A DNA stretch of 64,000 nucleotides from Sulfuritortus calidifontis (GTDB lineage: Bacteria > Pseudomonadota > Gammaproteobacteria > Burkholderiales > Thiobacillaceae): the NCBI RefSeq assembly GCF_003967275.1, contig NZ_AP018721.1, forward strand, positions 1,550,001-1,614,000. The letters run 5' to 3'. A model generated the notes under the pieces. It made no database searches and was not told where the DNA came from. It was given only the letters and a program-made list of their open reading frames with translations. The position numbers and the translations under genes are program-made. Positions 25,870 to 37,038 of the stretch are shown piece by piece (the stretch's first letter is position 1; every line of letters begins with the position of its first letter).

Positions 25870-27543
25870 TCAGCCCTGGCCGCGGCGCATCACCCCGCCG
25901 GACTCGGCCGGCCCGCCGCCGCCGCTGATCGGCGTGTCCAGCGCCGCCGGCACCGGCTGGCCAAGCAGCTGGTAGAGCTGCCTGAGCTTCATCCGGTAGA
26001 GCTGGTCGAAGGCCCGCACGCTCTCGGCCGGGTTGTAGTCGCCGAACCACCAGAACCAGTCCGAGCTCTCGCAGGATTTCAGCATCTTCTCCGCCGCCGC
26101 GCGCGCCCGCGGCGACAGGCCCCCCCCGCACATGGCCCGGTCATAGGCCTGCTTGGCGGCGCAGAGCAGATCCCAGGCCCGGTTCTTGGCGGCATCGCCC
26201 ATCCAGGTGCTGAAGTCGCCGTAGACCCAGCTGCCGGCGGTCAGCCGCGACAGGTCGCCGACACCGTTCTCCTTCAATTCCAGATATTCGGAAAAGGTGC
26301 TGGTGCGGATGTCGGGGTGGTCGGCCAGGGCCTTGTACAGCTCGGCCAGGAAGTAAAAACCGTTGTAGGGATAATACTCCCATGCGTTCTCACCATCGAG
26401 GATCACCGTCACCACAGTCTCGGCACCCGCCGCCTCATGGTGGACTGCCTCCAGCGCATGCAGGAAATGGCGTACTGCATCGGCTGCCCACCAGCCCTTA
26501 TATTCAAAGCCGATCAGGTCGGACAATGTGTCGTCACGAAAAAAACAGTAGGTCCCGATGCCAGGCAGGCGATACGGCCGATAGGCCCAGGCCGACTTCC
26601 GTCCCAAATCCATGCCCGAGGCCTGCAGGCTGTGGCGTAGGACCCCTTCGCCACTTGCCACCCAGCGCACTCCCTCCTCGGCGAACAGGCGCAATGCCGG
26701 CTCGGACAGCCCGCCCTCGGCAGGCCAGAAACCCTCCGGCCGGCGACCGAAGTGGCTGCGATGGCAATCGAAGGCCGCCTGGACATGCGCCCGCACCCGC
26801 TCCTCGCCGCCGGGATAAGCAGGGCACGTCGGCAGGTCAGAATCCGGCCGCGCCTCGCGGGCGGCGGCGAAGTCGATCAGCAGCGGCGCCATGGGATGAC
26901 TATGCGGCGTGGTGGATAGCTCGACCTGGCCGCGATCGGCCAGGGCCCGATAGCGGGGGATCAGACCGGCGATGACCTCGCCGATCAGGCGGAACAGGGT
27001 GCGCCGGTCGGCCAGGCTGAAGCCCTGGGCCTTCTGCATCAGGGCCAGGACCAGGGGCTGATCCCGGCGCACGCTCTCCCCGGTCCAGGCCAGGTGATAC
27101 CAGGTCACCAGATCGGCCAGGTATTGGCCGGAAAGATAGTTCAGGCTGGCCGGCTCGGTCTTCAGCCGCTCGTACATCTCATGCAGCAGACGATAGGCCG
27201 GGAACGGCTCGACCATGGTCGGATAGTTCAGGCGGAAGCAGGCCGCGATCAATTCGGCCTTGGCGGCCTCGTCCAGCCGATCCAGCTCCGGCTCGATCAG
27301 CCAGGCCAGCAGGCGGTCGCGCGGCTGGCCGCTGGCGAACTGGCTGGCGTAGTCGTCGAGTTGCTCGACCAGGCTGGGCACGAAATTGACCACCGCCCGC
27401 ACATCGGGCGCCGCCTCCAGGTGTGCCGCCATGTCGGAGTAATCCTTCAGGGCATGCAAGTAGGTCCAGGGCAGACGGTAATCGCCGCTCTCGGTGCGGT
27501 AGTCAGGCTGATGGAAATGCCAGCAGAGGATCAGATGCAGCAT
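25870..27543 (-). CDS. Glycoside hydrolase family 57
   Basis: A 557-residue alpha-glucan-acting enzyme. The N-terminus HLILCWHFHQPDYR is the GH57 signature, and ILDGENAWEYYP in the middle matches a conserved GH57 motif. GH57 enzymes include amylases, amylopullulanases and 4-alpha-glucanotransferases. Next to glgC and glgB, a role in glycogen shaping or breakdown is likely. It is co-directional with glgC, 42 bases downstream of it. Confidence 0.9.
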   Translation of the reverse strand: MLHLILCWHFHQPDYRTESGDYRLPWTYLHALKDYSDMAAHLEAAPDVRAVVNFVPSLVEQLDDYASQFASGQPRDRLLAWLIEPELDRLDEAAKAELIAACFRLNYPTMVEPFPAYRLLHEMYERLKTEPASLNYLSGQYLADLVTWYHLAWTGESVRRDQPLVLALMQKAQGFSLADRRTLFRLIGEVIAGLIPRYRALADRGQVELSTTPHSHPMAPLLIDFAAAREARPDSDLPTCPAYPGGEERVRAHVQAAFDCHRSHFGRRPEGFWPAEGGLSEPALRLFAEEGVRWVASGEGVLRHSLQASGMDLGRKSAWAYRPYRLPGIGTYCFFRDDTLSDLIGFEYKGWWAADAVRHFLHALEAVHHEAAGAETVVTVILDGENAWEYYPYNGFYFLAELYKALADHPDIRTSTFSEYLELKENGVGDLSRLTAGSWVYGDFSTWMGDAAKNRAWDLLCAAKQAYDRAMCGGGLSPRARAAAEKMLKSCESSDWFWWFGDYNPAESVRAFDQLYRMKLRQLYQLLGQPVPAALDTPISGGGGPAESGGVMRRGQG

Positions 27544-27585
27544 TTCAACCCTGCCTGGCGCAGCATAGGAACGGAACGCCGATCA

Positions 27586-28908
27586 TCAGCGCACGTGATG
27601 GATGTGTTGATCGAGCATCTCCGGTGTCACCAGGGTCACGCCCTGGGCGGTCACCAGAAAGCGAGCGGCATCCGCCTCGCGATCGACGCCGATGGCCATG
27701 CCCGGTGGAATCTGGCAACCACGGTCGATCACCGCCTTCTTGATCACAACACCCTCGCCGATACGCACGCTGGGCAGCACCACCGCCTCTTCCAGATAGG
27801 CGCCCTCGGCGACATGGACGTTGGAGAACAGCACCGAGCGGCGCACCGTGGCACCGCTGATGATGCAGCCACCGGAGACGGTGGAATCCACCGCCATGCC
27901 GCGCCGGTTGTCGTCGTCGAAGACGAACTTGGCCGGCGGCAGCTGCTGCTGGTCGGTCCAGATCGGCCAGTCCTTGTCGTAGATGTTGAGCTCGGGCGTC
28001 ACCCGGGCCAGATCGAGGTTGGCCTCCCAATAGGCATCGACCGTACCGACGTCGCGCCAATAGGGCTTCTCGCCCTGGGCATAGACGCAACTCTCGGAAA
28101 AGCTGTGGGCATAGACCCGATAACCGGATTGCAGCAGATGTGGGATCACATCCTTGCCGAAATCGTGTTCGGAATGGGGATCGTCGGCATCGCGGATCAG
28201 CTGCTCATAGAGGAAGGCGGCGTTGAACACATAGACCCCCATGGAACACAGCGCGGTATCCGGCCTGCCCGGCATGGCCGGCGGATTGGCCGGCTTCTCG
28301 ACGAAGGAAACCACCCGGCCATCGGCATCGACATCCATCACGCCGAAGGCCGAGGCCTCGGCCAGCGGCACCTCCAGGCAGGCCACGGTCATGTCCGCCT
28401 CGTTGCGCACGTGGTCGGCCAGCATCTCGCCGTAGTCCATCTTGTAGATGTGGTCGCCGGCCAGGATCAGCACGTATTCCGGCTTGTAGATGCGCAGGAT
28501 GTCGAGGTTCTGGAACACCGCATCGGCCGTGCCCTTGTACCAGGACGACTCGTCCACCCGCTGCTGGGCCGGCAGCAGCTCGATGAATTCGTTGAACTCG
28601 CCGCGCAGGAAACCCCAGCCGCGCTGGATGTGCTTGATCAGGGAGTGCGCCTTGTACTGGGTGAGCACGCCGATGCGGCGGATGCCGGAGTTGATGCAGT
28701 TGGACAGGGGAAAATCGATGATGCGGAACTTGCCGCCGAAGGGCACGGCCGGCTTGGCCCGCCAGTTGGTCAGATCCTTCAGCCGACTGCCGCGGCCGCC
28801 CGCCAGGATCAAGGCCACGGTGCTCTTGGTCAGGACACTGATGAATCGCGGATATTCCCTTTGCACAACACGCCCCCCATAAATATCGCCAGAGTCAATC
28901 GGCTTCAC
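27586..28908 (-). CDS. glgC: Glucose-1-phosphate adenylyltransferase
   Basis: A protein of up to 440 residues that makes ADP-glucose for glycogen synthesis. It shows [15 protein letters not shown] and [20 protein letters not shown] near the N-terminus, then the nucleotidyltransferase core and a left-handed beta-helix tail. The listed start is a GTG at 28908. A second GTG at 28866 has GGGGGG 7 bases upstream, leaves the whole family core intact, and may be the real start. It is divergent from glgB. Confidence 0.95.
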   Translation of the reverse strand: MKPIDSGDIYGGRVVQREYPRFISVLTKSTVALILAGGRGSRLKDLTNWRAKPAVPFGGKFRIIDFPLSNCINSGIRRIGVLTQYKAHSLIKHIQRGWGFLRGEFNEFIELLPAQQRVDESSWYKGTADAVFQNLDILRIYKPEYVLILAGDHIYKMDYGEMLADHVRNEADMTVACLEVPLAEASAFGVMDVDADGRVVSFVEKPANPPAMPGRPDTALCSMGVYVFNAAFLYEQLIRDADDPHSEHDFGKDVIPHLLQSGYRVYAHSFSESCVYAQGEKPYWRDVGTVDAYWEANLDLARVTPELNIYDKDWPIWTDQQQLPPAKFVFDDDNRRGMAVDSTVSGGCIISGATVRRSVLFSNVHVAEGAYLEEAVVLPSVRIGEGVVIKKAVIDRGCQIPPGMAIGVDREADAARFLVTAQGVTLVTPEMLDQHIHHVR

Positions 28909-28913
28909 TTATC

Positions 28914-31133
28914 ATGATAGCCCGAAACCCCGACGCCTTCGTGACAGAGATGACCCCGCCCACACGCCTGGACCGACTGTTTTCGGCCCGATGCCATGAC
29001 CCGTTCAGCGTCCTTGGCTTGCATCAGTCGGGCGATGCGCATCTGATCCGGGTATTCCGGCCGCACGCCGACTCGGTCAGCCTGTTGCTGGCCGACGCGG
29101 AAATCCCGCTCGAACGCGTGGACAGCCGGGGCCTGTTCGAATGGCGCGGCAATCTCAAACCGTCGTTGCCGCCCAAGCTGCGCAAGCCCTATCGCCTGAA
29201 ATTCCGCGAGGGCGGGCAGACCTTCGAGCAGTATGACCCCTATTGTTTCGAGCCGATCCTGTCGGAACACGACCTGCACCTGTTCAACGAAGGCCGCCTG
29301 CTCGAGGCCTATCGGGCGCTGGGCGCGCACCTGCACACCATGCAGGGCGTGACAGGTGTCCGCTTCGCGGTCTGGGCGCCCAATGCCGAGCGGGTCTCGG
29401 TGATCGGCGACTTCAACCGCTGGGACGGCCGGGTGCATCCCATGCGCGTGCGCGGCAGCTCCGGGGTGTGGGAGCTGTTCATCCCCGGCCTGGCAGCCGG
29501 CGATTACTACAAATACGAGATCCGCAACCGCCACACCGGCGAGATCCGCATCAAGAGCGACCCCTATTGTCAATCCTTCGAACTGCGGCCCGGTACCGCC
29601 GGCCGGGTGCCGCCGACGAGCGACTACCAGTGGGGCGATGGCGCCTGGCTGCAGGCCCGCGCCCAGCGCGACTGGCTGCATGCGCCGCTGAACATCTACG
29701 AGGTGCATGCCGGCTCCTGGCGCCGGCATTACGACGGCCGTTTCTACACCTACCGGGAACTGGCCGACGCCCTCATCCCCTACGTGCGCGACCTGGGCTT
29801 TTCCCACATCGAATTCATGCCGCTGACCGAGCACCCGCTGGACGAATCCTGGGGCTATCAGACCACCGGCTACTTCGCCGCCAGCTCGCGCTTCGGCAGC
29901 GCCGACGACCTGCGCTACCTGATCGACCAGTGCCACCAGGTCGGCATCGGCGTCATCCTCGACTGGGTGCCCGGCCACTTCCCCATGGACGACTGGGCCC
30001 TGGCCCGGTTCGACGGCACCGCCCTGTACGAGCACGAGGACCCGCGCCTGGGCCTGCACCAGGACTGGGGCACGCATATCTTCAACTACGGCCGGCGCGA
30101 GGTGGCTGGTTTCCTGCTCTCCAGCGCCTACTACTGGCTCAAGGAATTCCACATCGACGGCCTGAGGGTCGATGCCGTCGCCTCCATGCTCTACCTCGAC
30201 TATTCGCGCAAGGCAGGCGAATGGCTGCCCAACAAATACGGCGGCCGGGAGAACCTGGAGGCGATCGATTTTTTACGCGAGATGAACGTCATGGTGCACG
30301 AGCGCTTCCCCGGCGCCCTCACCTTCGCCGAGGAATCGACCGCCTGGCCCATGGTCTCGCGCCCGGTCTATCTGGGCGGCCTGGGCTTCTCGATGAAGTG
30401 GAACATGGGCTGGATGAACGATACCTTGAGCTACTTTCAGCTCGACCCGATCTTCCGCCGCTACCACCACAACAACCTCACCTTCGGCCAGCTCTACGCC
30501 TACAGCGAGAACTTCGTGCTGCCCTTCTCGCACGACGAGGTGGTGCACGGCAAGCGCTCGCTCATCGGCAAGATGCCGGGCGATGCCTGGCAGCAGTTCG
30601 CCAACCTGCGCCTGCTGCTGACCTACCAGTTCACCACGCCGGGCAAGAAGCTCAACTTCATGGGCAACGAATTCGGCCAGGGCCGGGAGTGGACCCCCGG
30701 CGGCGAACTCGACTGGGGCCTGCTGCAGACCCACTGGCATGCCGGCGTGCAGACCCTGATGCGCGACCTGGGCCGGCTCTATATGAACCTGCCGGCCCTG
30801 CACGAGCTGGATTTCGATGCGGCCGGCTTCGGCTGGATCGATTGTCACGACGCCAACCAGTCGGTGCTCGCCTTCGTCCGCCGTGACCGCAGCGGGCGCA
30901 GCGTCATCGTCGCCCTCAACTTCACGCCGGTGCCGCGCGAGGGCTATCGCATCGGCGCCCCGGCCGCCGGCTTCTGGCGCGAGATCTTCAACAGCGATTC
31001 GGAGTATTACGGCGGCGGCAACATGGGCAATGGCGCCGGCGCGGTAAGCGAGGACACGCCCTGGATGGGCTACCCCCATTCCCTGGTGCTGACCCTGCCG
31101 CCCCTGGGCGGGGTGGTGCTTTCGCTCGATTGA
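28914..31133 (+). CDS. glgB: 1,4-alpha-glucan branching enzyme
   Basis: A protein of up to 739 residues that forms alpha-1,6 branches in glycogen. N-terminal carbohydrate-binding domains precede the GH13 barrel. [11 protein letters not shown] near residue 420 carries the nucleophile and FAEESTAWP near residue 472 the acid/base. The ATG at 28914 would leave only 5 bases to the longest glgC start; GTG 28941 or ATG 28950 give more usual N-termini and room for promoters. Confidence 0.96.
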   Translation: MIARNPDAFVTEMTPPTRLDRLFSARCHDPFSVLGLHQSGDAHLIRVFRPHADSVSLLLADAEIPLERVDSRGLFEWRGNLKPSLPPKLRKPYRLKFREGGQTFEQYDPYCFEPILSEHDLHLFNEGRLLEAYRALGAHLHTMQGVTGVRFAVWAPNAERVSVIGDFNRWDGRVHPMRVRGSSGVWELFIPGLAAGDYYKYEIRNRHTGEIRIKSDPYCQSFELRPGTAGRVPPTSDYQWGDGAWLQARAQRDWLHAPLNIYEVHAGSWRRHYDGRFYTYRELADALIPYVRDLGFSHIEFMPLTEHPLDESWGYQTTGYFAASSRFGSADDLRYLIDQCHQVGIGVILDWVPGHFPMDDWALARFDGTALYEHEDPRLGLHQDWGTHIFNYGRREVAGFLLSSAYYWLKEFHIDGLRVDAVASMLYLDYSRKAGEWLPNKYGGRENLEAIDFLREMNVMVHERFPGALTFAEESTAWPMVSRPVYLGGLGFSMKWNMGWMNDTLSYFQLDPIFRRYHHNNLTFGQLYAYSENFVLPFSHDEVVHGKRSLIGKMPGDAWQQFANLRLLLTYQFTTPGKKLNFMGNEFGQGREWTPGGELDWGLLQTHWHAGVQTLMRDLGRLYMNLPALHELDFDAAGFGWIDCHDANQSVLAFVRRDRSGRSVIVALNFTPVPREGYRIGAPAAGFWREIFNSDSEYYGGGNMGNGAGAVSEDTPWMGYPHSLVLTLPPLGGVVLSLD

Positions 31134-31213
31134 ACCGTCATCGGAAGGTAACGAGAGCCCTCGCGCGAACCGCTATACTGGCGCCACCGGGCCATACATA
31201 GAGAGGGGCGACG

Positions 31214-32842
31214 ATGCAGCCGAGCTGGCAGCGCTTGAAGGAACACCGCAAGGCATGGAAGGGCCTGCACCTGCGGGCCCTGTTCGAGCAGGACAGGCAG
31301 CGTTTCGCGCGCTTCTCCCTCACCCTGGACGACCTGCTGCTCGACTATTCGAAGAACCTGATCACCGACGAGACCCTGCAGCTCTTGCTGCAGCTGGCGC
31401 GCGAGGCCGGACTCGAGGCCAGGCGCGAGGCCATGTTCGCCGGCGAGAAGATCAACCTGACCGAGCAGCGCGCCGTGCTGCACACCGCCCTGCGCAACCG
31501 CTCGGAGCGGCCGGTCAGGGTCGACGGCGTCGATGTGATGCCGGCGGTGCGCCGGGTTCTGGCGCGGATGCGCGAATTCTCCGAGGCCGTGCGCGCCGGG
31601 CGCTGGCGCGGCTATACGGACCGGCCCGTCACCGACGTGGTCAACATCGGCATCGGCGGCTCCGACCTCGGCCCGGCCATGGTCTGCCTGGCGCTCGCGC
31701 CCTACGGCCGGCCCGACCTGCGCGCCCACTTCGTCTCCAACGTCGACCCCACTCACCTGCACGACACCCTGCGCGGGCTCGATCCCGAGACCACGCTGTT
31801 CATCGTCGCCTCCAAGACCTTCACCACCCAGGAGACCCTGACCAACGCCCGCGCCGCGCGCAAATGGCTGCTGGCCCGGGCGCACGACGAGGCGGCGGTG
31901 GCCCGGCACTTCGTCGCGGTCTCGACCAACGAGGCGGAGGTGCGCCGCTTCGGCATCGACCCGGCCAACATGTTCGAATTCTGGGACTGGGTGGGCGGCC
32001 GTTATTCGCTCTGGTCGGCCATCGGCCTGCCCATCGCCATCCACATCGGCATGGACCGCTTCGAGGAACTGCTCACGGGCGGCTTCGAGATGGACCAGCA
32101 CTTCCGCGAGGCGCCGCTGGAGCGGAACCTGCCGGTGCTGCTCGGCCTGATCGGGCTCTGGTACAACAACTTCTGGGACGCCCAGAGCTGGGCCCTGCTG
32201 CCCTACGACCAGCGCCTGGCGCGACTGCCCGCCTATTGTCAGCAGCTGGACATGGAATCGAACGGCAAGCGCACCACGCTGGCCGGCAAGCCCTGCCGGG
32301 TCGCCACCGGTCCCGTGCTGTTCGGCGAGCCGGGCACCAACGGCCAGCACGCCTTCTATCAACTGATCCACCAGGGCAGCCGGCTGGTGCCCTGCGATTT
32401 TCTCGCCGCCGCGCTGAGCCACAACGACCACGACGGCCAGCACGCCATTCTGCTGTCCAACTTCTTCGCCCAGACCGAGGCCCTGATGCGCGGCAAGACG
32501 CGGGCCGAGGTCGAGGCCGAGCTCGCGGCCGAGGGGCTGAGTAAAAGCCAGATCCGCCGGCTGGCGCCGCACAAGGTGTTTTCCGGCAACCGGCCGACCA
32601 ATTCCCTGCTCTATCGCCAGCTCACGCCGCGCACCCTGGGCCGGCTGATCGCGCTCTACGAGCACAAGATCTTCGTCCAGGGCGCGATCTGGAACATCAA
32701 CTCCTTCGACCAGTGGGGGGTGGAGCTGGGCAAACAGCTGGCCAAGGCGATCCTGCCGGAATTGGCCGATAATGCGCCGACCGACCGCCACGACAGCTCC
32801 ACCAACGGCCTGATCAACCACTACAAGCGCCTGCTGAAATAA
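31214..32842 (+). CDS. pgi: Glucose-6-phosphate isomerase
   Basis: A 542-residue enzyme interconverting glucose-6-phosphate and fructose-6-phosphate. It shows [15 protein letters not shown], the signature [18 protein letters not shown], and near the end [20 protein letters not shown], all diagnostic. It lies 80 bases after glgB and links the glycogen genes to central sugar metabolism. A GAGAGGGG ribosome site precedes the ATG, and an HDOD gene follows 1 base later. Confidence 0.97.
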   Translation: MQPSWQRLKEHRKAWKGLHLRALFEQDRQRFARFSLTLDDLLLDYSKNLITDETLQLLLQLAREAGLEARREAMFAGEKINLTEQRAVLHTALRNRSERPVRVDGVDVMPAVRRVLARMREFSEAVRAGRWRGYTDRPVTDVVNIGIGGSDLGPAMVCLALAPYGRPDLRAHFVSNVDPTHLHDTLRGLDPETTLFIVASKTFTTQETLTNARAARKWLLARAHDEAAVARHFVAVSTNEAEVRRFGIDPANMFEFWDWVGGRYSLWSAIGLPIAIHIGMDRFEELLTGGFEMDQHFREAPLERNLPVLLGLIGLWYNNFWDAQSWALLPYDQRLARLPAYCQQLDMESNGKRTTLAGKPCRVATGPVLFGEPGTNGQHAFYQLIHQGSRLVPCDFLAAALSHNDHDGQHAILLSNFFAQTEALMRGKTRAEVEAELAAEGLSKSQIRRLAPHKVFSGNRPTNSLLYRQLTPRTLGRLIALYEHKIFVQGAIWNINSFDQWGVELGKQLAKAILPELADNAPTDRHDSSTNGLINHYKRLLK

Positions 32843-32843
32843 C

Positions 32844-33671
32844 ATGCCCGACAAGACAGCCCCCGCCATCAATCCGGACAGCATTCTCATCCCCTCGCCG
32901 CCCTCGTTGTTGATCGAACTGGAAAAACTGATCGATGCCGACGAGATCAACATCCAGGCCGTCGCCGAGCTGATCTCCAAGGATGCCGGTATCACCGCCC
33001 AGATCTTCCGACAGCTGGCTTCACCGATCTATGGCTTGAGCAAGCCGCCGGAAAGCCTGGGCAAGGCCGTCTCCCTGATCGGCCTCAAAACCCTGCATGA
33101 TCTGGTGAAGACCATTTGCCTGCGCCAGGTACTCTCCGGCGATTCGCCCTTCTTCGAATGGTTTTGGGAGCGCTCGGCCGAGATCTCCAAACTGGCCGCC
33201 GCCGTCGCCTGGGCCCAGCGCACGGTGGTCAACGTCCTGCCCGAGCATGCCTATCTGGTCGGCCTGTTCCACGACTGCGGCATCCCGGTGCTGACCCTGC
33301 ACAACAAGCAGTACAGCGACGCCTTCCGCCAGGGTGGCGCCTACCATTGGCCGGACATCCGCAAGGAGGACGGCAAGTTCCAGACCGATCACACCGTGGT
33401 CGGCTACCTGGTGGCCAAGCACTGGAAGCTGCCCGACTATGTCTGCCAGGCCGTGCGCCATCACCATGAGATCATCAATGCCGAGCACAAGGCCGCCACC
33501 CTGGTCGCCCTGCTGCAGATGGCCATCCATATCTACAACATCCGCAACGGCCAGGACGACAGCGAGTGGGAAGGCGAACGCGAACGGGTGCTGGACGAAC
33601 TCGGCATCCTGCCGAACGAACTGCAAGAATTCGAAGAAGACATCTACGACCAGGTTCAACAGAACAAATAA
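32844..33671 (+). CDS. HDOD-domain signalling protein
   Basis: A 275-residue protein covering one HDOD domain (PSPPSLLIELEKLID, AELISKDAGITAQIFRQLASPIYG, GLFHDCGIPVL). HDOD proteins are non-catalytic relatives of HD phosphohydrolases and act as adaptors in motility, stress and second-messenger pathways. It starts 1 base after the pgi stop, so it is transcribed with it. Its partner is unknown. Confidence 0.88.
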   Translation: MPDKTAPAINPDSILIPSPPSLLIELEKLIDADEINIQAVAELISKDAGITAQIFRQLASPIYGLSKPPESLGKAVSLIGLKTLHDLVKTICLRQVLSGDSPFFEWFWERSAEISKLAAAVAWAQRTVVNVLPEHAYLVGLFHDCGIPVLTLHNKQYSDAFRQGGAYHWPDIRKEDGKFQTDHTVVGYLVAKHWKLPDYVCQAVRHHHEIINAEHKAATLVALLQMAIHIYNIRNGQDDSEWEGERERVLDELGILPNELQEFEEDIYDQVQQNK

Positions 33672-33680
33672 GCGGCCCTC

Positions 33681-34061
33681 ATGGACTACCTCGCCCTGCG
33701 CAACCTGCACCTTTTGACCGTCGCGGTCACCCTCGCCCTGTTCCTGCTGCGCGGCTACTGGATGCTGCGCGACTCGCCCCGGCTGCAGGCCAAGTGGCTG
33801 AAGATCGCGCCGCACACCAACGATACGATCCTGCTCGCCGCCGCCATCGGCATGCTGGTGGTAGCCGAGGTCAATCCGTTCGACCAGCCCTGGCTGATCG
33901 CCAAGATCGCAGGCCTCTTGGCCTACATCGGTCTCGGCACCGTCGCCCTGAAGCGGGGCAAGACCAAGGCCGTGCGGATCAAGGCCCTGATCGCCGCGCT
34001 CGGTGTATTCGCCTACATCGTCGCGGTGGCGCTGACCAAGCAGGTCGTACCCGGCCTGTAA
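33681..34061 (+). CDS. SirB2-family membrane protein
   Basis: A 126-residue protein with four hydrophobic helices and the SirB layout (LRNLHLLTVAVTLALFLLRGYWM, then PHTNDTILLAAAIGM). It is a small integral membrane protein of unknown molecular function. It lies 9 bases after the HDOD gene and converges on comEC with 1 base between the stops. Confidence 0.85.
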   Translation: MDYLALRNLHLLTVAVTLALFLLRGYWMLRDSPRLQAKWLKIAPHTNDTILLAAAIGMLVVAEVNPFDQPWLIAKIAGLLAYIGLGTVALKRGKTKAVRIKALIAALGVFAYIVAVALTKQVVPGL

Positions 34062-34062
34062 T

Positions 34063-36417
34063 TCAGCGATCGAACCAATAGCGCCGGTCGGCCTCGCGCG
34101 CCGAAACCGGTTGGATACCCTGGCCATCCAAGCGCAGCGACACCGCGCCGTCGCGGTCGGTGCGCAGCACCGTGGCGTTCAAATCGAGGTAACGCCGCAC
34201 CACCTCCGGCTTGGGGTGGCCGAAGCGGTTGCGATGACCGACCGGGATCACCACCCAGCGCGGCTGCACGGCGGCGAGAAACGCCGGCATCGACGAGGTG
34301 CCGCTGCCATGATGGGGGGCGATCAGCACCTCGGCCTGCAATCGTTCCGGCACCCGCTCCAACAGACTCATCTCGCCCAGCCGTTCGATATCGGCCGGGA
34401 TCAGCACGGCGCCGTGCCGTGTTGCCACCTTGAGCACGCAGCCACGGTCGTTGTCGCGGTAATGGCCGTTGCGGTAGTGGTTCGCCGTCGGATGCAGCAG
34501 CTCGAAGTGCACACCATCCCACGTCCAATGCTGGCCGGCGATGCAAGGCCGGGCCTGGCTTACCTGCCTCAGCACGTCCTGGCCCAATGGGCTCACCCAT
34601 TCGGCCGGCAGGCCGGCGAAGGAGGCCAGAGCCCAACCAGGCCGGTGGCTGGCAGCCAGACTGACGGCACCGCCGCTGTGATCGCTGTCGTCATGGCTGA
34701 CGATCAGGCCGTCGACCCGGTTGATGCCCTGGGCATAGAGATAGGGTGCGACGACGCGGCTGCCGGCGTCCTCGCCCGAGGCGTAGTGCGGCCCGGCATC
34801 GAACAGCAGGACATGGCCGGCAGTGCGCGCAACGATGGCCAGGCCCTGGCCGACATCGAGCACATCGAGCCAGAGCTCGCCCTCGCCTGGCCGCTCCAGG
34901 CGGGGAAACAGCAATGGCAACATGAGGACAAGCCCCAGCCAGCGGCCCGGCAGGCCGCGCGGCAGGATCAGCAGCACCGCGCCGAGCAAGGCCAGCAGCA
35001 AGGCCCAGCCGTTCGGTGCCGCGCCATGCCAGACCGGTTGCGGCAGGGCATCCAGCCAGACCAGGCCCTGCATCACCGCGGCGATCACGCCATGGGCAAG
35101 CTGGGCCAGCCAGTCGACAGGCAGCACCGAGGCCAGCAATACCAAGGGCACGGCCAGCCAGCTGATCAGCGGAATGGCGAAGGCGTTGGCCAACGGGGAG
35201 ATCAATGAGACCTCATGGAAGATCAGGAGCAGCGCCGGCAGCAGAGCAAGGCCTACTGCCCACTGTGCCGCGAGCCAGGTGCGCCAGGCGGCCATTTGGC
35301 CCAGGCGGCCCTGGGCCGCGAGCAGCAGCGCCGCAACCGCGCCGAAGGACAGCCAGAAACCGGGCGACAAGGCCGCCCAGGGGTCGATGGCGACGACGGC
35401 GAACAGGGCCAGGGCCAGCACCGTCGACACCGCCATTGCCACATCAAGCCAGCGCACCAGTGCAGCGGCAGCCAGCATGTACAAGGTGCGCTGGGCCGGG
35501 ATACCGAAGCCGGCCAGGGCGACATAGGCCGCGGCCGCCACCAGGCCGAAAGCGGCGCCGGCCTTCTGCGCCGGCAGGCGCAAGCTCAGACCTGGCAGCC
35601 GGCGCCAGAGCAGCTGTGTTAACCAATAAGTCAGAGCGGCGAACAGCGTGACGTGGAGGCCGGAGATCGACATCAGGTGCGTCACCCCGGTATGGCGGAA
35701 CAGCGTCCACTGGGCATCGGGGATGGCGTTCTGGTCGCCCACCGCCAGGGCGATGGCGATGCCGGCATAGGCGTGATCCATCAAGGCCGTCTGCAGGCGG
35801 CCACGCAGTACCTCGCGCGTCCGGTCCAACCCCGCGCGCGCAGCACCGGCACAGCCAGTCATGGCCAGTGGCTCGCCGACCAGATGGCCGGTCGCCCGGA
35901 TACCCCGCTCAAGAAGCCAGGCCTCGTAGTCAAAGCCACCGGGGTTAACGTTGCCATGCGGCCGGGCTAGCCGGGCAGTCAGTCTCAGACAGTCGCCACC
36001 CTGCACGGCAATCAGCGGCGCAGCCTCATCGAAGCGGTAATGGCTGAGCATGATCCGCGCTGGCACCTGCCCTCTTGGGGCCGACGCCGTCTCGACCTGG
36101 AAGATGAAACGCTGGCCGCGCGGAGTGAGTTCCGGCAGGCCGATCACCCGCCCCTGCAGCACGATATCGCGACCTTGCCAGGCTGGCGCCAGTTGATCGG
36201 CCAGACGCGATTCCGCCCGCCAGGCGGCGTAGAAGAAACCGATACCCGCTGCCAGCACTAGCAAGACCATGGCCCTCGGCCAGCGCCATCGGGCCGGTAG
36301 CCAGGCCGCAGCCAGCGCCAGTGGCGGCAACAACCACAGCCAGCGGAACTCCGGCAGGCCGGCACGGGTCTGCAACCAAGCCGCACCCAAGGCAAAGCCC
36401 AATGCGATGGCACGCAT
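34063..36417 (-). CDS. comEC: ComEC/Rec2 DNA-uptake protein
   Basis: A 784-residue membrane protein forming the inner-membrane channel for transforming DNA. It has N-terminal membrane helices, the OB-fold-like DUF4131 region, a multi-helix Competence domain (VGDQNAIPDAQWTLFRHTG, HLMSISGLHV), and a C-terminal metallo-beta-lactamase domain with SHDDSDHSGG and PHHGSGTSS. The protein is intact and of normal length, so competence is possible. Confidence 0.94.
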   Translation of the reverse strand: MRAIALGFALGAAWLQTRAGLPEFRWLWLLPPLALAAAWLPARWRWPRAMVLLVLAAGIGFFYAAWRAESRLADQLAPAWQGRDIVLQGRVIGLPELTPRGQRFIFQVETASAPRGQVPARIMLSHYRFDEAAPLIAVQGGDCLRLTARLARPHGNVNPGGFDYEAWLLERGIRATGHLVGEPLAMTGCAGAARAGLDRTREVLRGRLQTALMDHAYAGIAIALAVGDQNAIPDAQWTLFRHTGVTHLMSISGLHVTLFAALTYWLTQLLWRRLPGLSLRLPAQKAGAAFGLVAAAAYVALAGFGIPAQRTLYMLAAAALVRWLDVAMAVSTVLALALFAVVAIDPWAALSPGFWLSFGAVAALLLAAQGRLGQMAAWRTWLAAQWAVGLALLPALLLIFHEVSLISPLANAFAIPLISWLAVPLVLLASVLPVDWLAQLAHGVIAAVMQGLVWLDALPQPVWHGAAPNGWALLLALLGAVLLILPRGLPGRWLGLVLMLPLLFPRLERPGEGELWLDVLDVGQGLAIVARTAGHVLLFDAGPHYASGEDAGSRVVAPYLYAQGINRVDGLIVSHDDSDHSGGAVSLAASHRPGWALASFAGLPAEWVSPLGQDVLRQVSQARPCIAGQHWTWDGVHFELLHPTANHYRNGHYRDNDRGCVLKVATRHGAVLIPADIERLGEMSLLERVPERLQAEVLIAPHHGSGTSSMPAFLAAVQPRWVVIPVGHRNRFGHPKPEVVRRYLDLNATVLRTDRDGAVSLRLDGQGIQPVSAREADRRYWFDR

Positions 36418-36480
36418 GTTTTGCTTTTGTTAACCTCCCGCCACTGCCCAGTTTTTTTGGGTCTAATGTTTTTACGACCG

Positions 36481-37035
36481 ATGCCGCGCAAGCACTTCAG
36501 AAGATTTCTGCCGACGCACCAAGCCGTGCATGAACACCGGCACCTGCGCCATTTCGGCCCGCTGCTCAAGCACCACAACCTCTGGCACTTGAACCGCAAT
36601 TCGGTGGCCGGCGGCGTCGCCGTCGGCATGTTCGCCGGCCTCATCCCCGGCCCGGTGCAGATGCTGATGGGCGCCATCCTGGCCATCGTCTTCCGGGTCA
36701 ACCTGCCGGTGGCCATGGTCACCACTTGGTACACCAACCCCATCACCTGGGGCCCGCTGATCCTGGCCGCCTACGCCCTCGGTTCGCTGGTCACCGGCGA
36801 GCCCATGGGCAGGGTGACCGACTTCGAATTCGACTGGACCGGCGGTGACTGGAGCCAATTCCTGCCCAGTCTGTATCACTGGTTTCTCGGACTGGGCGAG
36901 ACCTATGTCATCGGCAGCCTGATCCTCGGCGCCATCCTCGCCGCCCTGGGTTATGGTGCGGTGCAGCTCGCCTGGCGACTGTATCTGCTGGCCTACATCA
37001 GGCGACGCAGGCGGCGCGCATCAACGCCGCTCTGA
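36481..37035 (+). CDS. DUF2062 membrane protein
   Basis: A 184-residue protein of the DUF2062 family (LWHLNRNSVAGGVAVGMFAG, then LIPGPVQMLMGAILAI). It has two or three membrane segments and a basic C-terminus. The ATG at 36481 gives MPRKHFRRFLP, the usual start; the frame is open further upstream without family similarity. Its function is not known. It is divergent from comEC. Confidence 0.87.
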   Translation: MPRKHFRRFLPTHQAVHEHRHLRHFGPLLKHHNLWHLNRNSVAGGVAVGMFAGLIPGPVQMLMGAILAIVFRVNLPVAMVTTWYTNPITWGPLILAAYALGSLVTGEPMGRVTDFEFDWTGGDWSQFLPSLYHWFLGLGETYVIGSLILGAILAALGYGAVQLAWRLYLLAYIRRRRRRASTPL

Positions 37036-37038
37036 TGC

